Below are positions 18,134 to 26,368 of a DNA stretch of 64,000 nucleotides, one piece after another; the stretch's first letter is position 1; each line of letters opens with the position of its first letter. The notes under the pieces are model-generated. The model was not told the DNA's origin, did not search any database, and worked only from the letters and a program-made list of their open reading frames with translations. The translations under genes were made by a program, and so were the position numbers. The stretch comes from Candidatus Acidianus copahuensis (lineage in GTDB: Archaea; Thermoproteota; Thermoprotei_A; Sulfolobales; Sulfolobaceae): assembly GCF_000632495.1 (NCBI RefSeq), contig NZ_JFZT01000044.1, positions 1 through 64,000 on the forward strand, written 5' to 3'.

Positions 18134-19309
18134 AATTATGGATGAAGCTTTTCTAGCCCTCTCTATTGCTTCATTTGTGTCTTTTCCAGTAGCTAATACA
18201 ACTCCCATTCTTCTATGTTCGTAAGAATATGGTTTCCCAAATAACCTTATTTGAACTCCAGGAATGTTAAGGGCCTTATCTATATTAATAAATTTAGGGT
18301 TCCATTTACTTGTTTGAGCTAAAATAACATGGGAAGCTGCAGGAGAAACTATATCTACTTGAGGAGTTGGTAAACCTATTGCACTTCTAACGTGAACTTG
18401 AAATTCACTTATGTTCTGGCTAGCCATAGTCACCATTCCTGTATCATGCGGTCTGGGAGAGACTTCGCTAAAAAGAACTCTATCTCCTGATTTTATTATC
18501 TCTACACCAAATACTCCCACGCCACCTAACTCCTCGACAATTTTTAGCGCGTAATCTTTTGCCAGTTGTATTGTTTTATCATCAACAGTTGATGGTTGCC
18601 ATGATTCCACATAAAAATAGCTAGGTCTTTTGTGTTCAATTGGGGAAAACGTGTTCATTTTGATTCCTGATTCAGTAGGATATCTATAAGTTAGTACTGT
18701 AAGTTCTGTATCAATTTTTACATATTCTTCAACAATAACTCTACGTCCTTTTCCTCTGGCATGGGAAATAGACTCACGATAACCGTTTTCCACATCTTCT
18801 TCTTTAGAAACAAGAACATGTCCATGTCCACTAGAGCTCATTTCAGGCTTTATTAGGCATGGAAATCCAACGTCTTTACATATTTTCTTTGCTTCTTCCT
18901 CATTTTCAGCGAAACCGTATTTAGTTGTAGGGAGTCTGACTTTTTCTGCAGCAGTTCTTCTAAGGTCTATTCTATTCATACATATCTTTACTGCATTAGC
19001 GTTGGGTACAATTTTGTATCCAGAGTCTTCTAAATCTATTAAAGCTTCAGTATCTATGGCCTCAATTTCCGTTATTATTGCATCTGGGTTTTCTCTCTTT
19101 ATGATAGACTTTACTGCCTCACCATTAAGCATATCTATAACGTACTTTCTATGCGCTACATGCATTGCAGGGGCCATATCGTATCTGTCAACTGCAACTG
19201 TTTCTATTCCCATTCTTTGAGCCTCTATTACAATTTCCTTTCCTAATTCTCCACTTCCTAAAAGCAAGACCTTCTTAGAGTCTTGCATTAAAGGCGTACT
19301 GATTTCCAT
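18122..19309 (-). CDS. purT: Formate-dependent phosphoribosylglycinamide formyltransferase PurT
   Basis: 395 aa ATP-grasp enzyme that makes formyl-GAR from GAR, formate and ATP in purine synthesis. Visible: N-terminal LLGSGELGKEIVIEAQRMG, GAR-binding VDRYDMAPAMHVAH, ATP-grasp PCLIKPEMSSSGHGHV, EEYVKIDTELTVLTYR, and FSEVSPRPHDTGMVTM. Length matches bacterial PurT (about 392). It complements the pur operon at 50.9-59.5 kb, which lacks a folate-dependent PurN. Monocistronic, with its own promoter in 19310-19365. Confidence 0.95.
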   Translation of the reverse strand: MEISTPLMQDSKKVLLLGSGELGKEIVIEAQRMGIETVAVDRYDMAPAMHVAHRKYVIDMLNGEAVKSIIKRENPDAIITEIEAIDTEALIDLEDSGYKIVPNANAVKICMNRIDLRRTAAEKVRLPTTKYGFAENEEEAKKICKDVGFPCLIKPEMSSSGHGHVLVSKEEDVENGYRESISHARGKGRRVIVEEYVKIDTELTVLTYRYPTESGIKMNTFSPIEHKRPSYFYVESWQPSTVDDKTIQLAKDYALKIVEELGGVGVFGVEIIKSGDRVLFSEVSPRPHDTGMVTMASQNISEFQVHVRSAIGLPTPQVDIVSPAASHVILAQTSKWNPKFINIDKALNIPGVQIRLFGKPYSYEHRRMGVVLATGKDTNEAIERARKASSIILVG

Positions 19310-19365
19310 GCAGATTATTACTTAGATAGAATAAAAAACATTATTAGTAAGTACAAAATTTTTAC

Positions 19366-19953
19366 TTACTTAAGTAAAAGACGATCTACATAAGAGTAAA
19401 TTCGTTTTCTGTCAATCAACGTATTAAACAAACATATCCAGTGAGGAGGAACTTTACATTGTGAAGTGTATGGAAAGACTATAATTCCTTTCTCGAATAA
19501 TCTAGAGTATTCCTTGATTTGCGAAAAATTGTAAGAACCGACTTTTGCTTCTACTACTATCTTATCTTCTACAATAAAATCAGGCTTATTATGAGTTCTT
19601 TTCCCGGTAAACCTTGATACTGTCTGAAAGATCTCAGCTCCTCTTTTTACCTTATATTTTGCCTTAAGGATATCGTAAATATATTCCTCAAAGCTCATAC
19701 CTATTAAACCGTTTAGCGGATATCCCAGATCCCTCAAAATGCTAAAAATCTGAAATTCAGAAGAATCAGCAACAGAATACTCTAGAATCTTCTGTATTCT
19801 CTCTGGCATATTCTTATTCTTAGCCTCACTAGGGCTAATCTTAACTTCTTTTCCTTCTATAAACATCTTTACGATTAGTCCATCTAATACGATTACAACA
19901 TCATTACTACTTGTTGAGTTATCTATACGATCCTTTAATACGTAGATCTTCAA
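19366..19953 (-). CDS. Putative PD-(D/E)xK-fold nuclease-like protein
   Basis: 195 aa, no family name recognised. In the second half GMSFEEYIYDILKAKYKVKR is followed by NKPDFIVEDKIVVEAKVGS, i.e. an upstream Glu, then PD and ExK, the active-site pattern of restriction-endonuclease-like nucleases. The first 85 residues are strands and look like a separate small domain. No methyltransferase or helicase partner is adjacent. It could act in DNA repair or defence; this is inference from the motif. Convergent-free neighbour upstream is the kinase-like gene, divergent by 36 nt. Confidence 0.65.
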   Translation of the reverse strand: MKIYVLKDRIDNSTSSNDVVIVLDGLIVKMFIEGKEVKISPSEAKNKNMPERIQKILEYSVADSSEFQIFSILRDLGYPLNGLIGMSFEEYIYDILKAKYKVKRGAEIFQTVSRFTGKRTHNKPDFIVEDKIVVEAKVGSYNFSQIKEYSRLFEKGIIVFPYTSQCKVPPHWICLFNTLIDRKRIYSYVDRLLLK

Positions 19954-19989
19954 GATAGATTTATAAAAAATAAAGGTAGGTTAAAAATC

Positions 19990-20637
19990 GTGCTAATTGA
20001 CTTAACCGACATAACATGGGGTATAGCGCTCACGATTTGGGTCGGATTTGTGACACTTTACCTTTCTAGAATTATAGCAGATAAAAAAGGTACATACGTA
20101 GCAAGAAAATTTATTCATATTCTAGGAGGAGGAGTAGTAGCAGTTCTGGGACCTTTCGTTTTTTCGTCTCCCTTAATTCCAATAATTCTCCCATATATAT
20201 TAACGATTTACCTTTTACTTCATAGAAAGGGTAAGATGCTTTCATGGTTTCAAGATAAAGGAGATATGGGAGAAGTTTTCTTTACTTTTTCCTTTGGGAC
20301 AATATTGCTTCTATCATGGGTTCTGATTCCAAGTTTTTGGGATCCTGGAAATAAATTACTTTACGTTGCTCTACTACCTTTATTTTACATGTCGTTTGGC
20401 GATGGCATTACAGGAATAATAAGAAACTATGTTTATGGCAAGAGAATGAAAGGGAACTGGGGTTCATTAGGAATGCTCGTACTTTGTGCAACTTTGGGTT
20501 ATCTTCTTTTATCTTATGTAGGTTTGCTATCTGGGATTATTGCTACTGTTTTAGAGAAATATGGAAAACTGGATGATAATCTTACTGTCTCGTTTGGTAC
20601 GTTTTTGTTTTTAATATTGACATTAAGGTTTCTTTGA
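19990..20637 (+). CDS. Dolichol/phytol kinase-like CTP-dependent membrane kinase
   Basis: 215 aa with about seven membrane helices. ARKFIHILGGG near residue 40 and SFGDGITGIIRN, followed by KGNWGSLGML, are the signatures of the dolichol kinase/phytol kinase/phosphatidate cytidylyltransferase-like family. I infer phosphorylation of a polyprenol for lipid or glycan-carrier recycling at the cytoplasmic membrane. Start GTG 19990. Downstream begins a TnpB relic. Confidence 0.75.
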   Translation: MLIDLTDITWGIALTIWVGFVTLYLSRIIADKKGTYVARKFIHILGGGVVAVLGPFVFSSPLIPIILPYILTIYLLLHRKGKMLSWFQDKGDMGEVFFTFSFGTILLLSWVLIPSFWDPGNKLLYVALLPLFYMSFGDGITGIIRNYVYGKRMKGNWGSLGMLVLCATLGYLLLSYVGLLSGIIATVLEKYGKLDDNLTVSFGTFLFLILTLRFL

Positions 20638-20644
20638 ATGTAAA

Positions 20645-20905
20645 GATTTATATAATATCCTGACTCCATCAAGAGGTTTGGGCTTTGCGGACACTTATTG
20701 TCATGTCCATAAAGATCTTGGACTTCACCGCGTTCTGAGCCTTTTTTCATCCACAAAAATAGATTCATGCCCACTGCAGCGTATTGTATATCTCGCACGC
20801 TAACTTCAACGGGTTTTTAACGCCCTAACTAATGAATCGTTAGCGTAGGATCTAAAACGAAATACCATAGTGAGCATCGAATGATTAAAGAAGTTTTTTA
20901 TATTC
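20645..20905 (-). mobile_element. TnpB-type element relic (N terminus joined to C-terminal tail)
   Basis: On the minus strand from ATG 20868 the reading MVFRFRSYANDSLVRALK then, after a small insertion/frameshift, LACEIYNTLQWA matches the N-terminal fragment at 5642. It passes directly into a segment (about 20760-20650) homologous to 36015-36090 (minus) and 35350-35410 (plus), which I read as the C-terminal tail of a TnpB subfamily (NAVKSKIFMDMTISVRKA). The nuclease core is absent. Several stops make it a dead copy. Confidence 0.6.
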
Positions 20906-20939
20906 ATGCTTTTTCGTGACTTATATTTAATAAAGTATA

Positions 20940-21428
20940 TTACATGTCATGTATTTGAATATGCCTTTTAATCATCTCATCCGTAGGTAAATCAACATTC
21001 ACTTCTAAGTGCATTTTTTGCTTTCTCTCACAATCTCTGCAATCATATAGTAGCCAGCCTCCTATAAAAGTATCCCCTTCGTAATACTCTATTGCGTGCC
21101 AACTCTTTAGTTCTTTTAGCTTTTTAATTACCTTTTCGTCAAAACTAGGAAAGGCTACATATTTTGATAACTTAATATATTTTAGTTTGGTTGTCTTAAG
21201 ATATCTAGGGCTAACAAGTACGGAAGTAGTAACGTAAAACTCATCTACATCAGTTACTTTAACTAATTGAATAGTATCATTACCATCTATATAAACAGCG
21301 GCATTAGGATAGTCCTGCATTATATCTTTTATATCTTCCCATGCTGGACATGGAGAACCTATGAGTAAGCTTAACATAGATGTACTTCTTGTCCTAAATG
21401 TTGAAGTCGATCTTAAAAAAGTTGCCAT
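20940..21428 (-). CDS. Hypothetical protein, up to 162 aa
   Basis: Not recognised. An in-frame Met at residue 18 (MLSLLIGSPCPAWEDI) is a likely alternative start since the first 17 residues are Ser/Thr/Arg-rich and unlike a folded segment. The centre has strands (AVYIDGNDTIQLVKVTDVD) and near the end WLLYDCRDCERKQKMH gives a CxxC pair that may bind metal with nearby His residues. It is isolated between TnpB relics, with A+T-rich DNA upstream. Could be a small accessory gene. Confidence 0.55.
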   Translation of the reverse strand: MATFLRSTSTFRTRSTSMLSLLIGSPCPAWEDIKDIMQDYPNAAVYIDGNDTIQLVKVTDVDEFYVTTSVLVSPRYLKTTKLKYIKLSKYVAFPSFDEKVIKKLKELKSWHAIEYYEGDTFIGGWLLYDCRDCERKQKMHLEVNVDLPTDEMIKRHIQIHDM

Positions 21429-21731
21429 TTAAGATTTGAAAATCTACAACAATTTTGCTTTTACAAAAAATCAATTTAATTTTAAATTAATTATATTCTC
21501 TAGATATGGAACAACTGATACGAAAATCTTTATTTTAGTTGAATTATTACTAATATATAAAAATCAATCAATAAAAATAATGTTTATTCTAAAAAGTTAT
21601 TAGATACATACTAAAGTTTTTATTAATTATATTCCTATAAAATATAACAAGAAATGATTATATTCTTGCTTACCTTATACCGCTCAAAGAGAAGTTAGAT
21701 ATAATAACTAAATCCAAAAGAATTTAATAAA
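21429..21731. other. A+T-rich intergenic DNA
   Basis: No open frame of note and no repeats that I can define. It supplies the promoter of the gene ending at 21428 and, at its right end (TTTAATAA at 21723-21730), a possible TATA element for the sRNA. Confidence 0.4.
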
Positions 21732-21787
21732 GAAGTGATGACGTGACGGTTTACTGAGTAGTGAAGAGCGTTACCCCATCCTGAGCA
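21732..21787 (+). ncRNA. C/D-box small guide RNA (2'-O-methylation guide)
   Basis: All four boxes appear in order with correct spacing: C box GTGATGA (21735-21741), first guide (21742-21753), D' box CTGA (21754-21757), three-nt spacer, C' box GTGAAGA (21761-21767), second guide (21768-21780), D box CTGA (21781-21784). The total of about 55 nt is standard for Sulfolobus C/D sRNAs that guide fibrillarin to rRNA or tRNA. The second guide contains CGTTACCCCA, complementary to TGGGGTAACG, a segment I recall from archaeal 16S rRNA near helix 11-12. Strand is fixed by box order. Confidence 0.75.
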
Positions 21788-21884
21788 TTACGCTTAAAAG
21801 ATTGTTTAAATGATGTCGTCTATAGATATTCTAATGATGATTATATAAAATGGAAAATTTATAACTTATTAGAGTAGAATTGAG

Positions 21885-22089
21885 AGATTTTAGTATATTG
21901 ATAGAACTTATCATTGTTTCATAGTTGTTCTTACATTGTAGACCGTGATTTAGTCGATTCCATTAGCGTTTTGTCCCGTTCGCCCTAGATCCGCCCTCAG
22001 ATCCTTCAGAGTTGACCCCCTCTACCGGATCAAGCCAAGGGTTGATGATAAAGCAGGAAGCCCAACACTTAAGTGCTGGGTAGATCACC
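21885..22089 (+). mobile_element. TnpB-type element relic: C terminus plus conserved 3' end
   Basis: YIVDRDLVDSISVLSRSP ending at TAG 21984 is the last RuvC motif region, homologous to 5932-5998. The following bases to 22089 parallel 6001-6096, including GTTGACCCCC, AAGGGTTGA, GATAAAGCAGGAAG, a hairpin at 22061-22080 (CCCAACACTTAAGTGCTGGG) and terminal GGTAGATCAC. The hairpin differs in base sequence from the other copy but keeps the pairing. The element end abuts the stop codon of the oxidoreductase gene at 22091. Confidence 0.7.
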
Positions 22090-22090
22090 T

Positions 22091-23080
<990 letters not shown>

Positions 23081-23112
23081 GGTTCAAAATGCAGTTAACA
23101 TAAAAAAGAGTT

Positions 23113-23901
23113 GTGATAGTGGAAGGATATTTCGTAAGGTATAAGGATGCTGTCTGGGCAGTTAAGGGATGTTTTCATCCTGAAGGTCACGTTGTAGCTG
23201 TGCCAAGAGTAATAGGTAACCTAAAGCTGAAAACAATGGAAGCTTCCCTTAAAGTTGTAAGAGAAAGATTTCCTAATTTGTTAAGATATATTGAAGAGAT
23301 AGGATTTGAGGTTCCTATTATACCTTTAGATAGTGCTGAAATTTTAGATCCATTTAAGGTAAAATATCCTGAAAAGGTTAAGGGAATGCTGAAAAGGTTA
23401 ATTAATGTAGGTATTACAGGTAGCTATCTATATCAGGGAAATGGAGAGGATATCGATTTTCTCTCTTTCGATCCGAAAAACTATGCGATTCTAAAGGATC
23501 TCAGAAATGAGGAGATAACATCTCCTCTAGATATTGTCAATGAAAATGAGGTTGAAGGGTTGGAACTTCAAGATTTTCTAGCTCTTAAGAAGAGAAGGTT
23601 ACTAGAAGGAAAGTATAATGGTATACCTTATACGTTTAAGATTGTTGAGTGCGAGAGGTTTGGTAAAGTTATAAAAAAACATTTTTTTAAGGGAAGGCTT
23701 AAGATAGTTAAGGCTATTAAACCATTTTCTATTCCTGTAAAATACTTAACAGATCAAGGTCTTGTGCTAACTAGTTTTAGAACAAGATTTACAGAATTAC
23801 ATGAAGGTACAAGTCTAGATATTAGTGGACTTGTTATGGAAAGAGAAGACTTCAATGATTTAGACTTAGATATAGCCCACGTAAAGCTCCTTTATTCTTA
23901 A
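23113..23901 (+). CDS. Predicted archaeal nucleotidyltransferase (COG1665-like)
   Basis: 262 aa. The segment GITGSYLYQGNGEDIDFLSF has the GS...DxD arrangement of polymerase-beta-type nucleotidyltransferases at residues 96-115, and the following region alternates helices and strands. Length and composition fit an archaeal family of predicted nucleotidyltransferases of unknown substrate. Start GTG 23113. MoaB follows 34 nt later in the same direction, so co-transcription is possible. Confidence 0.7.
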   Translation: MIVEGYFVRYKDAVWAVKGCFHPEGHVVAVPRVIGNLKLKTMEASLKVVRERFPNLLRYIEEIGFEVPIIPLDSAEILDPFKVKYPEKVKGMLKRLINVGITGSYLYQGNGEDIDFLSFDPKNYAILKDLRNEEITSPLDIVNENEVEGLELQDFLALKKRRLLEGKYNGIPYTFKIVECERFGKVIKKHFFKGRLKIVKAIKPFSIPVKYLTDQGLVLTSFRTRFTELHEGTSLDISGLVMEREDFNDLDLDIAHVKLLYS

Positions 23902-23935
23902 GGCTAAGAAATTCTAAAAATATGTTCTCTAATAT

Positions 23936-24478
23936 ATGTTTATGGATTCTCATAAAAGGCATAGAGAGATGGCACCAAAGACCCTTAATTTTTTTGTAAT
24001 AACAATAAGTACTTCGAGGTTTGAGAAATTACAAGAGAAAGAGCCTGTTGTTGATGAATCTGGAGATTTAATAAAGCAGCTTATAATTTCATCTGGCCAT
24101 AAACTAGTGGGATACTCTCTAGTTCCAGACGATAAAGTAAAGATATTGAAGGCTATATCAACTGCTTTGGACGATAACAATGTTGAAGTAATAGTTACTA
24201 CTGGAGGAACTGGATATACTACAACAGATCTAACAGTGGAAACATTAAGGGGAATTTTTGATAGGGAAATAGAGGGCTTTGGCGAAATTTTCAGACAAAT
24301 TAGTTATAATGAAAAGGACGTAGGTTCAGCATCATATCTAAGCAAAGCTACTGCTGGAATAGTAAAAGGGAAGGTAATCTACTCTTTACCAGGATCACCT
24401 GACGCAGTAAGGCTAGCTATGGAGAAGTTAATAATACCAGAGGTATCGCATTTAATTTTCCTAGTTAGGTCTAAGTAG
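23936..24478 (+). CDS. moaB: Molybdenum cofactor biosynthesis protein MoaB
   Basis: 180 aa of the MoaB/MogA molybdopterin-binding fold. VTTGGTGYTTTDLTVETL (residues 83-100) is the substrate-binding signature, and YSLPGSPDAVRLAMEKLIIP closes the site. It adenylylates molybdopterin (or, in archaea, pyranopterin for tungsten) before metal insertion. The N-terminal 15 residues are basic and family-variable; Met at residue 3 or 12 could also start. The end overlaps the convergent Fe-S protein gene by 8 nt. Confidence 0.9.
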   Translation: MFMDSHKRHREMAPKTLNFFVITISTSRFEKLQEKEPVVDESGDLIKQLIISSGHKLVGYSLVPDDKVKILKAISTALDDNNVEVIVTTGGTGYTTTDLTVETLRGIFDREIEGFGEIFRQISYNEKDVGSASYLSKATAGIVKGKVIYSLPGSPDAVRLAMEKLIIPEVSHLIFLVRSK

Positions 24479-26330
24479 ATGAAACTATTTTTTGTATATC
24501 ATGGGCTATTCTTTCCTTTATAGAGGTATCTAATGATGAGAAATCATAATCGTCTAAGTTAAGGTAAAAATCTATCAGTAGTTCTGTACTTTTGTTTTCT
24601 AAAACTTTCGTTATTATGTTATCTATAACTTTTTCGAATAGTGAATTGTCTAAATCTAGGTACCACTGAGAATCAGTAATTATATCTTTAGATTTCTGTA
24701 GTGATGTAAGTAGCTCTTGATAAATGGCTTTCTCCTCTTCTATGTCAAGATTTACCTGAAGGATGTCTATGTAACTCTTTATTCCTAATTTTTTAGAGGC
24801 AAGCGGGCATAGACTGATTTCTGCATCTGGCGTTTTTCCTTTTCCTTCCCCATTTATTAGGTTTAAAAGTTCATAACTACAACCTTTTATTCCACCTTCA
24901 AAAGAGTAGAAACAGCTACTATGAACTTTCATTTTTTTAAGTAAGTTTGATATAAAAGGCATTAAAAGTTCAAAAGCAAAAGTAATTTCTATTACTTTTA
25001 CGTTCTTTAAGGCGATAAGGTAATTGTACTCTTCAGGTGTTAGAGTAATAACTTCATCGATTTTTTCTAATGTTTTGTATACCTTATTTTTGTCAATATT
25101 TCCCTTAACCAGTGAGTCAATGCTCTCATTTAACGTTACAATACCTATCTTTTCACCCCTTGTAGAGAAGTATTTTATTAACTTTAACGCATCTTTAACT
25201 AGTGATTCCGATATAGGTGTAATAATTATAGACCGCCTGGTGGGAATGTAAATCTCCTTTTTTAAATTGATTTTAGGCGGATTTGAGTAATTTCTTAGAG
25301 ACTCAACAATTGGTAATTGGGCTGGACATACATTGTTACAAACTCCGCACATATGGCAATTGGCTACTTCAACCTGTTTTCCGTATTTTGTAAGTGTATA
25401 AAATCCAAATGGGGAGTAAGTTATTGAGTTCTCATGCTGCCAACTATGAGGACAGGTATCAACACACTTACCGCACAAAATACAGCCATTAAACATGTTT
25501 TCTCCTTTATCAGAATAACTAAGAAGTCCTGGAAGGTTTAGAGGTACTTTCGAGAACGCTTGAAAATATGACATATCTCTCCTAACTGTTATGTAAAGGT
25601 TTTCTACGTTTCCGAAAAGCGGGGATAGGTCATTAGTTGGTATTTTCCCTGCATAAATATACCCTGGTTTTATCTTTGGATATAATGGCTCTGAATCTTC
25701 AAATCCATTAAGAAGTTTAGAAACTAAACTTTCTCTAATTATTGGGTAAGATACTAAGAGATTTACTTCATTACCCGTTTTAAAGATACTTATGTCTCTG
25801 AAAGGAGGTATTGTGGAGGAAAACCAACTCTTTACTTTTCCTATTATATTTTCAAGCGAATCACTAATGCGCATAAATTTGATAGCCTTATTTTCCTTAA
25901 GGATTGAGACAGAGAAAATAATTCCACCAGTATATTTCCCAACGTATTTTTTTCCTTCACTATAACCCTCTATATTAACTTTGTTCTTCATTTCTCCAAA
26001 TTCATTGAATCCAAATCCCTCATCATCGAAGTGTATTGTCCCTCCTACAGAATAGTCAAGATTCGACCAAATTTCTGGAGCGTAGGGTAGTACCTCACTC
26101 CACTTTGTCCCAGATAACACTTTCAGATAATTTCCATTATCTTCTACTCCCCTTAGTCTGGTAAGATCTAGGATAATATCTCCTTCTATTCCTCTGAAGA
26201 GTTCATATCTAGGAATAGCTGAAATTTCCTGGAGGTCCTTTTCATCCCTTACAACAATTACTTTCTGTGGAGGCTTTGCCATTCTAGTCCTAGATATTGC
26301 AGAAAATGCAAAAGTATCAAGATCTGACAT
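24471..26330 (-). CDS. FAD-linked-oxidase-like / bis-[4Fe-4S] protein (GlcDF-like fusion)
   Basis: 619 aa. Residues 15-130 resemble the PCMH FAD domain of glycolate/D-lactate dehydrogenases (ILDLTRLRGVEDNG, VLSGTKWSEVLP, SVGGTIHFD), but the usual glycine-rich FAD loop is hard to find, so the flavin site may be degenerate. Around residues 285-340 are two [4Fe-4S] motifs, CILCGKCVDTCPHSW and CHMCGVCNNVCPAQL. The C-terminal part has SSCFYSFEGGIKGCSYELL and ISLCPLASKK, reminiscent of the CCG domains of GlcF/HdrB. I infer a redox enzyme for a 2-hydroxy acid or an electron-transfer protein. Convergent with moaB. Confidence 0.75.
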   Translation of the reverse strand: MSDLDTFAFSAISRTRMAKPPQKVIVVRDEKDLQEISAIPRYELFRGIEGDIILDLTRLRGVEDNGNYLKVLSGTKWSEVLPYAPEIWSNLDYSVGGTIHFDDEGFGFNEFGEMKNKVNIEGYSEGKKYVGKYTGGIIFSVSILKENKAIKFMRISDSLENIIGKVKSWFSSTIPPFRDISIFKTGNEVNLLVSYPIIRESLVSKLLNGFEDSEPLYPKIKPGYIYAGKIPTNDLSPLFGNVENLYITVRRDMSYFQAFSKVPLNLPGLLSYSDKGENMFNGCILCGKCVDTCPHSWQHENSITYSPFGFYTLTKYGKQVEVANCHMCGVCNNVCPAQLPIVESLRNYSNPPKINLKKEIYIPTRRSIIITPISESLVKDALKLIKYFSTRGEKIGIVTLNESIDSLVKGNIDKNKVYKTLEKIDEVITLTPEEYNYLIALKNVKVIEITFAFELLMPFISNLLKKMKVHSSCFYSFEGGIKGCSYELLNLINGEGKGKTPDAEISLCPLASKKLGIKSYIDILQVNLDIEEEKAIYQELLTSLQKSKDIITDSQWYLDLDNSLFEKVIDNIITKVLENKSTELLIDFYLNLDDYDFSSLDTSIKERIAHDIQKIVSST

Positions 26331-26368
26331 TAATTTCCTCTATATAAACAACCTTATTTAACTTAGTG

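Noticed and set aside
20514..20798. 94-codon minus-strand frame spanning the end of the kinase-like gene
   Set aside because: It is a chance fusion of TnpB-relic sequence with antisense of the kinase-like gene.
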